64,000 nt of DNA from an uncultured Paracoccaceae bacterium (lineage in GTDB: Bacteria > Pseudomonadota > Alphaproteobacteria > Rhodobacterales > Rhodobacteraceae), in NCBI GenBank assembly GCA_947500005.1, contig CANMQJ010000003.1, forward strand, positions 62,001 to 126,000, given 5' to 3'. A program made the position numbers and the translations under genes. The notes under the pieces were generated by a model. It worked only from the letters and a program-made list of their open reading frames with translations. It did not search any database and had not been told where the DNA came from. Of this stretch, positions 1 through 6,197 are shown one piece after another (positions within the stretch are counted from its first letter, which is position 1; each line of letters opens with the position of its first letter).

Positions 1-1474
1 TCGCGCAGCAGGTGGTCAGGAACAGCCCGATCGGGTCGCTTTCCTCGCGATACTCCCGGGTCGCGGCCGTCACCGCCTCGGGCGGGCGCAACCCGCCATC
101 GAGGAAGTCGACCAGCCCGTCGATCAGCCAGTTCAGGATGCCGTCGCGCTCCTCCCACAGCTTGTCGCCCAGGTCCGGATCGCGCTCGCCCTCGGGGATC
201 TGCACGTCGAAGGGCACCAGCAGCACCCGCCGCCAGATCCCGTCATCCGTGCCCCGGATATCCGGCTTGTGGTTGCCGCTCATCGTCAGCTTGAAGATCG
301 GCCGCACCTCGACGAAATCGGAATGCAGCGCGCGCACCTGGATCGGCTCGCCGCCGGTCAGCTCCTTGATCAGCCCCTCCTGCAGCCGCTGCCCCTCATC
401 GGGCTCCGAGGTACGCACCATCCGCGCGCCCATCAGCGGGATCAGGTCGGGCGTGGCATCGCCACCGCCGCGCCGGTTCGTGCCGGTCAGCGACTCGATC
501 CGCGCCGTGGCCGCGTAATTGCCCATGATCCGGGCCATCAGGTCGACCAGCACCGACTTGCCGTTGGCGCCCCCGCCATAGAAGAACACCAGCCGCTGCA
601 TCTTGACGCCCGTCATGCTCAACCCCAGCCAGCGCTGGATGAAGGCGCGCATCTCGCGGTCGGGCTGCACCCGCGACAGGAAGGTGTCGAACTTCTCGCA
701 TGTCGCCCCGGCCTTCAGCTTGACCGGCATCATCTTGGTCAGGTGCTGATCGCGCTCATGCGGCACCTGCTCGAAATGCGACACACCGCTGTCATCGACC
801 CGGAACCGCAGCACGCCGCTCTCGCAATTCACGTCGAGCGGTCGGGCGTCCAGATCCTCGAAAGGCACGGCCAGCTCGACGCCCGCCTCCTTCATCGCGT
901 TGTCGATCCGGGCCGAGTTGCCCGTCGTGGTCGAAAAGCTCCGATGCCGGTTGCGCCGCTCGCCCAGGGCCTTCTCCACCCGGCCGATGGCGGTCAGGCT
1001 CTTCTCGAGGCCCGACAGCTCCGCCGACTGTTCCTCCGACCGCTCCCCCGCGGGGATCGCCACCAGATCAGACTTGCGCGCCATCAGGTCGCGCTTTTGC
1101 GCCAGCAGCTCGGAATCGGCCTTGGACAGGTGCAGATGCGGGATCTCGCGCAGGATCAACTCCGACAGGCGCTGCGCCGAGCGCCGCACCTTCAGCATGT
1201 CCTCGTCCTTCTCCCAGACCTTGCCCGACCAGTGGAACCAGCCCACGCGCGGAACGAAGATCTTGTCGCATCCGAAATGCAGGACGAAACGCTGCCCGTT
1301 GCCGTAATCGTTCAGCGGCAACCCCGCCGCCTCGCGCAGCGCCACCTCCAGCGCGGCCCGCTCATCCGCCGGCATGTCATCGGCGGGCGGCGCCTCCTCC
1401 GGCGCCTCGGATGTCGCAGGCTCCTCCCCCACCGGGCCAAGCCCGGCAAACGCGTCGTCGAATTCGTCGCTCAC
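1..1474 (-). CDS. P4-family phage/plasmid primase-helicase, 3' end cut by window
   Basis: Replication protein carrying an SF3-type helicase domain, expected to unwind the phage origin. In the visible 491 codons a Walker A motif GGGANGKS lies near residue 300, followed by text typical of the phage/plasmid primase C-terminal (D5-like) helicase, including GNHKPDIRGTDDGIWRR. The N-terminal acidic region (residues 1-45) looks disordered. The start is a GTG whose first bases overlap the TGA of the upstream gene (GTGA), which supports translational coupling. It is the most distal visible gene of the leftward early operon. The C-terminus is missing because the gene runs off the left edge. Confidence 0.85.
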   Translation of the reverse strand, partial: MSDEFDDAFAGLGPVGEEPATSEAPEEAPPADDMPADERAALEVALREAAGLPLNDYGNGQRFVLHFGCDKIFVPRVGWFHWSGKVWEKDEDMLKVRRSAQRLSELILREIPHLHLSKADSELLAQKRDLMARKSDLVAIPAGERSEEQSAELSGLEKSLTAIGRVEKALGERRNRHRSFSTTTGNSARIDNAMKEAGVELAVPFEDLDARPLDVNCESGVLRFRVDDSGVSHFEQVPHERDQHLTKMMPVKLKAGATCEKFDTFLSRVQPDREMRAFIQRWLGLSMTGVKMQRLVFFYGGGANGKSVLVDLMARIMGNYAATARIESLTGTNRRGGGDATPDLIPLMGARMVRTSEPDEGQRLQEGLIKELTGGEPIQVRALHSDFVEVRPIFKLTMSGNHKPDIRGTDDGIWRRVLLVPFDVQIPEGERDPDLGDKLWEERDGILNWLIDGLVDFLDGGLRPPEAVTAATREYREESDPIGLFLTTCCA

Positions 1475-1881
1475 GCCGCCCTCCGCACGAATTTCCCCTC
1501 GGGATCGACGCGGGTCAGGAACCGCTTGCGATCCTCCGCCCCCATCCCTTCCCACAGCGCGACGAAGATCCGCTTGCGCGCGGCATCGGCGAACTGCGCC
1601 CGCTCGATCCGCCGCAGCCCGGCGCCGACATAGGACTCGAGCTCGAGCGGCGTGGCGCTGTCCGCCCACCATCCCGCATCATCGCGCAGATCCCCGAACT
1701 GCTGGAGCATCGGCGCACCGGCCCCGGAAATCTCCAGCCAGGCCGAGAGCAGCTCCGCCACGATGGGCCGCTCATACTCGGTCACGAGACCCAGCAGCTC
1801 GACCAGGTGCGAACAGACCGCCCGCGCCCGCGCCGCCTCGACGCTCTCCGCAACCATCCGCTCGCGCGCGATATCCGTCAT
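1471..1881 (-). CDS. Hypothetical phage protein, 136 aa
   Basis: I do not recognise a family. The protein is largely helical in appearance, with an acidic, Ala/Glu/Leu-rich sequence and a basic C-terminus (KRFLTRVDPEGKFVRRAA). It overlaps the primase start by four bases and its own start overlaps the stop of the upstream gene, so it is a tightly coupled member of the leftward early operon. Its place directly before the primase suggests a replication accessory role, but this is context only. Confidence 0.7.
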   Translation of the reverse strand: MTDIARERMVAESVEAARARAVCSHLVELLGLVTEYERPIVAELLSAWLEISGAGAPMLQQFGDLRDDAGWWADSATPLELESYVGAGLRRIERAQFADAARKRIFVALWEGMGAEDRKRFLTRVDPEGKFVRRAA

Positions 1882-2111
1882 AACTCCACCCCCAGCCGCT
1901 TCGCCCGACGCGCCAGCGCCGCGCGTTCCCCGTCGAACCAGGGCCGCTGGTCATAGCGCCGCGCCTTGATCCAGCCTTCGATCTCCCCGGCCTCGAGCGT
2001 GGCGATCATCCGCAGCTTGGCCTCGACCATCGCCACATCCATCACCCGCGCCGCGACCGCGCCCAAGGGCTCGACATGCGGATCGGCAGGGAAAAGGCGC
2101 GCCTGGCTCAT
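1878..2111 (-). CDS. Hypothetical phage protein, 77 aa
   Basis: Small soluble protein beginning MSQARLFPADPHVEPLG. I placed the start at 2111 because a strong ribosome site (GGGAGGTGAG) precedes this ATG and it overlaps the stop of the preceding gene; the longer open frame upstream is antisense-like and Arg/Cys-rich. The C-terminal half is rich in basic residues (IKARRYDQRPWF). The function is unknown. It is part of the coupled leftward operon. Confidence 0.65.
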   Translation of the reverse strand: MSQARLFPADPHVEPLGAVAARVMDVAMVEAKLRMIATLEAGEIEGWIKARRYDQRPWFDGERAALARRAKRLGVEL

Positions 2112-2272
2112 GTGGGCCTCACCTCCCGACAGGAAGCGCTGCAACGCCACTTTTCTTCCGTTGTGAACGACCAGCCATGAGCAGCGGCAATGCTGATACG
2201 TTGGCTGGCACCTTTTCGACTGGAAGCCAGGACAACGGTTTTTCCGCAGCACTCGCATTGTAGCGTAAACAT
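2108..2272 (-). CDS. Small Cys-rich protein, probable zinc ribbon, 54 aa
   Basis: The product starts MFTLQCECCGKT and ends near WRCSASCREV, giving two CxxC-like pairs about 30 residues apart, which is the usual arrangement of a small zinc ribbon. Both ends overlap neighbouring genes by one to four bases, typical of this operon. The function is not known; small zinc proteins in phage early operons often bind nucleic acid or host proteins, which is inference here. Confidence 0.6.
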   Translation of the reverse strand: MFTLQCECCGKTVVLASSRKGASQRISIAAAHGWSFTTEEKWRCSASCREVRPT

Positions 2273-2481
2273 CAATCGTCCCCCTCCAGCATCGCCTCGC
2301 TGGCATCGGCCAGCGCGCGCAGCTGCCCCGGCAGGTCCGGATCCAGCGGCCCCGACATGAACGGCCCGCGATCCGACGCCTTGGGCGCATCCGGAAAGCG
2401 CAACCCCCACCAGCACCCGTCCGGCCCGGCATCGCGCAGGGTCACGACAGCATGGCCGAGGGGAAGCTCACGGGCGGTCAT
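2272..2481 (-). CDS. Hypothetical phage protein, 69 aa
   Basis: Starts MTARELPLGHAVVTLRD and contains a GCWWGLRFPD segment; the end is acidic (MLEGDD). The start at 2481 overlaps the stop of the preceding frame in an ATGA arrangement. An upstream in-frame ATG at 2526 exists but would overlap the preceding frame more deeply. No family is recognised. Confidence 0.55.
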   Translation of the reverse strand: MTARELPLGHAVVTLRDAGPDGCWWGLRFPDAPKASDRGPFMSGPLDPDLPGQLRALADASEAMLEGDD

Positions 2482-3158
2482 ACGGCGACCCACCAGAAAA
2501 CGGCGACGGCGAGCGAGATCAGCCACAAAACGGCCTGCCAGATCACCGCCTCGCGCCCAAACAGCCCATGACGCCTAAATCTGGACTCTGATTCGGAAAT
2601 CTGGCTAGATGTTGTGTGCGCCGGGGACCCACCCCCGACGCACTGTCCCACACGCGTCAAAGCTGAAAGGAAACGCGCATGGAAACCCCGCTTGGCAACG
2701 CGGCCTCCGGAATCGCCGGGGCCCTCAACGAGAAATGGTTTACCGTCATGGGCCTTGTCGGCCTTCTGCTCTATGCAACCACCCTCGTCATGGAGATCCC
2801 GGCAGACGTCACGATGACCCGCTGCATCGCCCTGATGATGTTCGGATGGGGCTTCGGTCAGGCCGAGTGTCGCACCTTTCGGAAGCACGTAGGACACGGT
2901 TTCGTGCTGACCAAGCCTGCATGGCGACTGACCGTCACGGGCGCGATCATGTTTGTCGTATCCATCGGAGCAACGATCCGCCTGGCCTTCCACCTGCTGG
3001 CCTGAGCCGGGAACCGGCTCGACCAACACACCAAGGGCATCCTGCCCGCAGAACCGGCAGACATGCCGGCCCGGCCATGGCCCGATAAGAACCCGGTCGT
3101 GAAAGCCCAACAGGCACCCGAGCAGCTGCCAGCGGGTCAACCTAGCCTGTCCTTGCAT
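2478..3158 (-). CDS. Uncertain open frame; first ~50 codons look genuine (CxxC protein)
   Basis: From an ATG at 3158, preceded by the same ribosome-site repeat as the gene upstream, the frame encodes MQGQARLTRWQLLGC, then HVCRFCGQD, a plausible short CxxC protein. The frame then stays open for another 170 codons antisense to the rightward gene at 2679-3005 and ends in a hydrophobic tail (AVLWLISLAVAVFWWVAV). The middle is probably an accidental open frame. One reading is that the rightward gene was inserted into an older leftward gene; another is a separate tiny membrane peptide starting at a GTG near 2546. Confidence 0.3.
   Translation of the reverse strand: MQGQARLTRWQLLGCLLGFHDRVLIGPWPGRHVCRFCGQDALGVLVEPVPGSGQQVEGQADRCSDGYDKHDRARDGQSPCRLGQHETVSYVLPKGATLGLTEAPSEHHQGDAAGHRDVCRDLHDEGGCIEQKADKAHDGKPFLVEGPGDSGGRVAKRGFHARFLSALTRVGQCVGGGSPAHTTSSQISESESRFRRHGLFGREAVIWQAVLWLISLAVAVFWWVAV
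2615..2678 (+). promoter_or_regulatory. 64-nt leader copy 1 with conserved hairpin
   Basis: The 64 bases before the ATG at 2679 match the 64 bases before the ATG at 4181, beginning with TGTGCGCCGGGG and including GTCCCACACGCG and a GAAAGGA ribosome site. A stem CGGGG/CCCCG closes a six-base loop (acccac here), extended by GCG/CGC beyond a C-A mismatch. Stem and spacing are conserved between copies while the loop differs. Confidence 0.75.
2679..3005 (+). CDS. Small multi-pass membrane protein, candidate prophage cargo gene
   Basis: 108-residue protein with hydrophobic segments at about 21-38, 46-62 and 83-107, so two to three membrane passes. No family is recognised. It is read against the surrounding leftward operon from its own leader, shared with the gene at 4181, and has a good ribosome site (GAAAGGA). 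That arrangement is typical of an autonomous gene expressed in the lysogen. Superinfection exclusion or membrane-based defence is possible but is inference. Confidence 0.7.
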   Translation: METPLGNAASGIAGALNEKWFTVMGLVGLLLYATTLVMEIPADVTMTRCIALMMFGWGFGQAECRTFRKHVGHGFVLTKPAWRLTVTGAIMFVVSIGATIRLAFHLLA

Positions 3159-3177
3159 ATCCCTGCCCTCTCTCACA
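3154..3177 (-). repeat. 24-bp repeat copy 1 carrying ribosome site and start codon
   Basis: On the minus strand this reads TGTGAGAGAGGGCAGGGA followed by TATGCA, and is identical over 24 bases to 3438-3461. Each copy carries a purine-rich ribosome site and the ATG of a gene (ATG at 3158 here). Confidence 0.8.
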
Positions 3178-3442
3178 GATCCACCTCCCAAGGCGTGCGC
3201 GGCATCGTCACATGGGAATCGGCGAATTGACTGGAACAGGTCCCGTGCCCGGCCGCCCGGACGCGCACCCGGTCCGACGGTTCCTCGACCGCCTCCTCCT
3301 GCCTGCGCCCCGCGCACAGGGTGCAGCCGCAGAACCCGGCGGAATGGATATGCCTCCGGCAAACGCCCGAGACATTGCCCGCCTCGATCGGATGCCCGCA
3401 CTCGGGAACCGCGCAGCGCCGCTTCGTCCGCCTCACATGCAT
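3173..3442 (-). CDS. Small Cys/His-rich protein, probable zinc binding, 89 aa
   Basis: Starts MHVRRTKRRCAVPECGH; cysteines and histidines cluster in the first 45 residues (CAVPECGH, GVCRRHIH, GFCGCTLC), suggesting one or two zinc sites. The C-terminal half is acidic and then polar. The start at 3442 is chosen because it sits inside the 24-bp repeat after GGGCAGGGAT. It is part of the leftward early operon after the CII-like gene. The function is unknown. Confidence 0.6.
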   Translation of the reverse strand: MHVRRTKRRCAVPECGHPIEAGNVSGVCRRHIHSAGFCGCTLCAGRRQEEAVEEPSDRVRVRAAGHGTCSSQFADSHVTMPRTPWEVDL

Positions 3443-3461
3443 ATCCCTGCCCTCTCTCACA
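3438..3461 (-). repeat. 24-bp repeat copy 2 carrying ribosome site and start codon
   Basis: Perfect copy of the 24 bases at 3154-3177, placed identically relative to the start codon of the gene at 3173-3442. It points to duplication of a translation-initiation module or a gene duplication whose coding parts diverged. Confidence 0.8.
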
Positions 3462-3531
3462 AACCCTCGTCACAAAGCGCCGCCCGAACCCCGCTCCCGC
3501 CTCTTGCGGGCGGATCACGGCCTGCATGGGC

Positions 3532-4011
3532 TCAGGCGGCGCTCCCCGTGGCGCGGACCGGCACCACCCGGGCACCCTCCGACGCCATCCGCGCCTCGAG
3601 CCGCCCGCGCGCGATGCGCAGCGCCTCGACCGCGTCGTCCACTTCCTTGATCGCCTGGGCGCAATCGTCGGCACAGCTCGACTGCTGCGCCGACAGGATC
3701 GCCGCCAGCGCCTCGCCGCTCTCCTTCGCGATCGAGGAGGAGGCCGAGATCAGGCTGCCATCGGCGGGAACCCCGCCCCCGCCCATCCGCCGCGCGAGGA
3801 TCCGCGTCACGGGATAGCGCCCCGCCGCATCCTCCAGCGCGATGACATCGGGCAGCGTCCAGTCCAGCGCACCGTTCATCTTGCGGCTCACCGTGCCCTT
3901 GGAATGACCCCCGCCCCAGCGGGCGTTCAGCGTCTCGGCCACCGCGTCATAGCAGCCCATCCACTCCACCAGCGACCGCATCGCGGCCCGAACCACCTTC
4001 ACGTCAGCCAT
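3532..4011 (-). CDS. CII-like phage regulatory protein
   Basis: 159-residue protein. The first 75 residues (MADVKVVRAAMRSLVEWMG, then GTVSRKMNGALDWTLPD and PVTRILARR) resemble the helix-turn-helix of phage CII-type regulators, where the end of the recognition region is followed by a short helix. The remainder (about 80-150) is Ala/Ser/Glu-rich and likely helical, possibly for oligomerisation. It is the second leftward gene after cro, the position of cII in lambdoid phages. The family assignment rests on pattern and position, so moderate certainty. Confidence 0.5.
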   Translation of the reverse strand: MADVKVVRAAMRSLVEWMGCYDAVAETLNARWGGGHSKGTVSRKMNGALDWTLPDVIALEDAAGRYPVTRILARRMGGGGVPADGSLISASSSIAKESGEALAAILSAQQSSCADDCAQAIKEVDDAVEALRIARGRLEARMASEGARVVPVRATGSAA

Positions 4012-4116
4012 CCGAAACCCCGTTTCGTTGAGTCGCAGCCGCCGGGCGCGCAGGGTGGGGACATGCAGACCGCAACCCCGAACTGGACATGCCCGCCGAT
4101 CCGCTGCACCGTGAGT

Positions 4117-4180
4117 TGTGCGCCGGGGTTGCAGCCCCGACGCACCGTCCCACACGCGCCAATACGGAAAGGAGACGCGT
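4117..4180 (+). promoter_or_regulatory. 64-nt leader copy 2 with conserved hairpin
   Basis: Second copy of the leader described at 2615-2678, ending exactly at the ATG at 4181. The stem CGGGG/CCCCG with flanking GCG/CGC is retained while the six-base loop is ttgcag instead of acccac. The ribosome site is GAAAGGAGA. Confidence 0.75.
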
Positions 4181-4735
4181 ATGGAATTCGGGCTTGTTCT
4201 GCTCATCGCCGTGGCGGCATGGTTTTTCTTTGGTCGGAAAGGCCGGACGCCGGAACCGGATCTGCCGGAACCCGGCATCAGGTTCACCGTTACCCGCAAC
4301 GATCCACCTCCGCCCAGCTGGAACAGCCGCGATTTCGCGTGGGGCCCGCGCACCCGGCCCGATGGGCTGGTGGCCATGAAGGGCGGTGCCGACATCAACG
4401 TGGCAGGCACCAGCCATCGCATGGAGGTTTGCCGCGCCTTCATCCGGAATGCTGTCGACGGGCAGGCGCGACTCGAACTGGAGCGAACGCCGACACCCGA
4501 GCACCCGCACTCGATCACGATCTATGGCAGGACCAGCGCCGAGGCGGAGCGTATCTTTCTTGGCTATGTTCCCTCGGATGTCTCCGCGCTGGTCGCGGGC
4601 AGCTTCAGCTCCGAGATGCCGCTGGCAGCCGAGCTGCGCCGCGTGGGCGAACATCGAACCGAGGATGCCGTTTTCATCGCCTTCAACATCCTCGTTCCGC
4701 CAGCCAAGGACAGGCGCGCCAACGGCTGGGAGTGA
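4181..4735 (+). CDS. Membrane-anchored HIRAN-like domain protein, candidate cargo gene
   Basis: 184 residues. Residues 1-18 form a single hydrophobic anchor followed by basic GRKGR and a Pro-rich linker (22-60). Residues about 70-145 fit the HIRAN pattern: VAGTSHR, a conserved LELERTPTPEHPHSITIYG stretch and LGYVPSDVSALVAG. HIRAN domains bind DNA ends or stalled-fork DNA in other proteins. It is read rightward against the early operon, between cro and the CII-like gene, from the leader shared with 2679. Membrane attachment of this domain is unusual; the role is unknown. Confidence 0.6.
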   Translation: MEFGLVLLIAVAAWFFFGRKGRTPEPDLPEPGIRFTVTRNDPPPPSWNSRDFAWGPRTRPDGLVAMKGGADINVAGTSHRMEVCRAFIRNAVDGQARLELERTPTPEHPHSITIYGRTSAEAERIFLGYVPSDVSALVAGSFSSEMPLAAELRRVGEHRTEDAVFIAFNILVPPAKDRRANGWE

Positions 4736-4743
4736 CCCGGCAC

Positions 4744-4956
4744 TCACGCGGCGTCCTTTCCGCGCGCGGCGCAGCCCGACTCGACCAGCTGCTCGAAAGT
4801 GAGATCGGACCCGCGCGCACGGGCAGCGGCGACAATGGCCGGAAATCGCGACATCGGAACCCCCCGGCGCCCCCATGCCGATACCGTCGGGTATGGCAGA
4901 TCGAGGTCGCGGGCGAGATCCGCCATCGTGGGCCAAATCTTCAAAAGGAGTTCCAT
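4744..4956 (-). CDS. Cro-like repressor (HTH)
   Basis: 70-residue DNA-binding protein. Residues about 10-35 (TMADLARDLDLPYPTVSAWG) form a helix-turn-helix followed by RRGVP, as in Cro/YdaS-type regulators. The ATG at 4956 is used because the earlier in-frame ATG at 4980 lies inside the operator and upstream of the expected transcription start. With the -10 at 4965-4970 the mRNA would start at about 4957-4959, so it is leaderless or nearly so, and no ribosome site is visible. It is the first gene of the leftward operon. Confidence 0.75.
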   Translation of the reverse strand: MELLLKIWPTMADLARDLDLPYPTVSAWGRRGVPMSRFPAIVAAARARGSDLTFEQLVESGCAARGKDAA

Positions 4957-4964
4957 GGGGCAAT

Positions 4965-4993
4965 GATATGCAAAACGCATTTCGTCATGTCAA
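4965..4993 (-). promoter_or_regulatory. Leftward early promoter (cro promoter)
   Basis: On the minus strand TTGACA (4993-4988), a 17-base spacer and CATATC (4970-4965). An operator covers the spacer and -10. The geometry is the same as at the rightward promoter 6138-6166. Confidence 0.75.
4968..4980. promoter_or_regulatory. Phage operator O1 (ATGC-N5-GCAT)
   Basis: Sequence ATGCAAAACGCAT, the exact reverse complement of the operator at 6151-6163. It lies over the spacer and the -10 of the cro promoter, so a bound repressor would block cro. Confidence 0.75.
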
Positions 4994-5005
4994 TGCCAAT
5001 TGCAT
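4993..5005. promoter_or_regulatory. Phage operator O2 (ATGC-N5-GCAT)
   Basis: Sequence ATGCCAATTGCAT, 25 bp from O1. It begins at the first base of the cro -35 and also covers the expected -35 position of the cI promoter, so it could both strengthen repression and influence cI expression. Confidence 0.65.
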
Positions 5006-5017
5006 AGCCACAACCGC

Positions 5018-5030
5018 TATACGGTGCGCA
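5018..5030 (+). promoter_or_regulatory. Probable cI promoter -10 giving a leaderless transcript
   Basis: TATACG at 5018-5023 is followed by seven bases to the ATG at 5030, with no ribosome site. The -35 position (about 4995-5000) is weak and lies in operator O2, consistent with a repressor-assisted promoter like PRM of lambda. This is inferred from spacing only. Confidence 0.5.
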
Positions 5031-5671
5031 TGAGCGACGTCGCACAGAGATTGAGATCCGCCCGGCAGCAAGCCGGATTCGAAACCGCCGCCGCCGCGGC
5101 GCAACGATTCGGCTGGAAGACGCCGACCTATACCGCCCACGAGAACGCCTCGCGCGGGATCAAGCCCACGACGCTGCGCGAGTACGCCGCCGCGTTCCGC
5201 GTCGACGCGGCTTGGCTGCAGTTCGGACAAAGATCCCAGTCAAGGGACAGAATCGAAGAGCCGCAGGCGCCGGCACATGGCGGATTCGCTGAACCCATGG
5301 TCTCGCCGCTCAGCCCCAGCGCACACCGCGACGGGGTGAAGCTGTCCGAAGCCGCCCGCCAACTTGCGCCGAATGCGCGCACACCCGGCTTCTACCGGCT
5401 GGGCCGCGATCGCGCGGACCTCCTGATGAAGCGGCACGACATTCTGATCATCGACATGAAGCCGTCGATCAGGTCCGGCGACGTGATTCTTGCCGATATC
5501 GTCGACACCGAGATCGGTGCGGCCGAGACGGTTCTGGCAATCTACGCACCGCCTTTGCTTATTTCGCCCAACGGCGACCCGACCGAGACGATCATCTTCG
5601 ACCGCGACACGATGTCGATCATGGGTCGCGTCGAGGCAAGCTTCCGCACGAATCCGACCAGCTCGAGCTGA
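5030..5671 (+). CDS. CI-like repressor: HTH plus degenerate S24-type domain
   Basis: 213 residues. Residues 1-60 carry an HTH of the Xre type (AQRLRSARQQAGFETAAAAA, then WKTPTYTAHENASRG). Residues about 115-205 resemble the S24/LexA-like domain (FYRLGRDRADLL, then IIDMKPSIRSGDVILADI), but the usual catalytic Ser-Met is Asp-Met and no catalytic Lys is evident. The protein may dimerise through this domain without RecA-stimulated self-cleavage. The start at 5030 agrees with the -10 at 5018. It is divergent from cro and is the presumed master repressor of both early promoters. Confidence 0.8.
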   Translation: MSDVAQRLRSARQQAGFETAAAAAQRFGWKTPTYTAHENASRGIKPTTLREYAAAFRVDAAWLQFGQRSQSRDRIEEPQAPAHGGFAEPMVSPLSPSAHRDGVKLSEAARQLAPNARTPGFYRLGRDRADLLMKRHDILIIDMKPSIRSGDVILADIVDTEIGAAETVLAIYAPPLLISPNGDPTETIIFDRDTMSIMGRVEASFRTNPTSSS

Positions 5672-5674
5672 CCC

Positions 5675-6001
5675 CTACTCGATGAAACCGTAATGCCGGG
5701 CAATGCGGCTGACCGCGTGGCAATGCGCAACCTTCGCGCTGGGTGACAGATTGGCGTTGTTCCTTTCGCCGATCCGGATGACCGTTCCCAGGTAGGACGG
5801 GAAATTCGCCTCGCCCGGCTCGAGGTTGTCATCGACATATCGGCGGATGGCGCCGGGCTCGAAACTCAGGTCGCAGAAGCCCTCCGAAGCCAGCAAACCA
5901 CCGAGCTCGTCCGCCACCTGGGTCGCGCTGCGCTGCTCGGCATGGCTGGCCGATCCGACCGTCAGCGCGACAAGAATTACCGGGATCCTGATTGCGATCA
6001 T
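5675..6001 (-). CDS. Small exported hypothetical protein in the immunity region
   Basis: 108 residues with a signal peptide (MIAIRIPVILVALTVGSASHA) and two cysteines in the mature part (GFCDLSF, AHCHAVS) that could form a disulfide. It is convergent with cI and ends four bases from its stop. The start at 6001 has a GGGGAAGG ribosome site; a second ATG at 6088 with GAAGGGA upstream would add 29 residues and turn the signal into an internal anchor. The position next to cI suggests expression in the lysogen, an inference. Confidence 0.6.
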   Translation of the reverse strand: MIAIRIPVILVALTVGSASHAEQRSATQVADELGGLLASEGFCDLSFEPGAIRRYVDDNLEPGEANFPSYLGTVIRIGERNNANLSPSAKVAHCHAVSRIARHYGFIE

Positions 6002-6125
6002 TACCTTCCCCGCCACCGGCATCGTACCCCGTCGAGGCTCCCACGAAGCCCGCGCCCGGATCAAGTCCACTATTGATACATCGCTCATGGCGATTCCCTT
6101 CGGACTCGAACCCCGGCACCAGAAA

Positions 6126-6138
6126 ATGCATTTTGTAT
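6126..6138. promoter_or_regulatory. Phage operator O3
   Basis: ATGCATTTTGTAT, matching the reverse complement of O1 at 11 of 13 positions. It ends on the first base of the -35 and is 25 bp from O4, mirroring the O1/O2 pair. Confidence 0.65.
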
Positions 6139-6166
6139 TGACGATGCGCGATGCGTTTTGCATATT
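6138..6166 (+). promoter_or_regulatory. Rightward early promoter
   Basis: TTGACG (6138-6143), 17-base spacer, CATATT (6161-6166). The expected transcription start is near 6173, 25 bases before the first gene at 6198. It is the same layout as the cro promoter. Confidence 0.75.
6151..6163. promoter_or_regulatory. Phage operator O4
   Basis: ATGCGTTTTGCAT, exact reverse complement of O1; the identity extends two bases further (AT). It covers the spacer and -10 of the rightward promoter. Confidence 0.75.
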
Positions 6167-6197
6167 GCATCGCAACATTGCACCGATGGAGGCCCCG

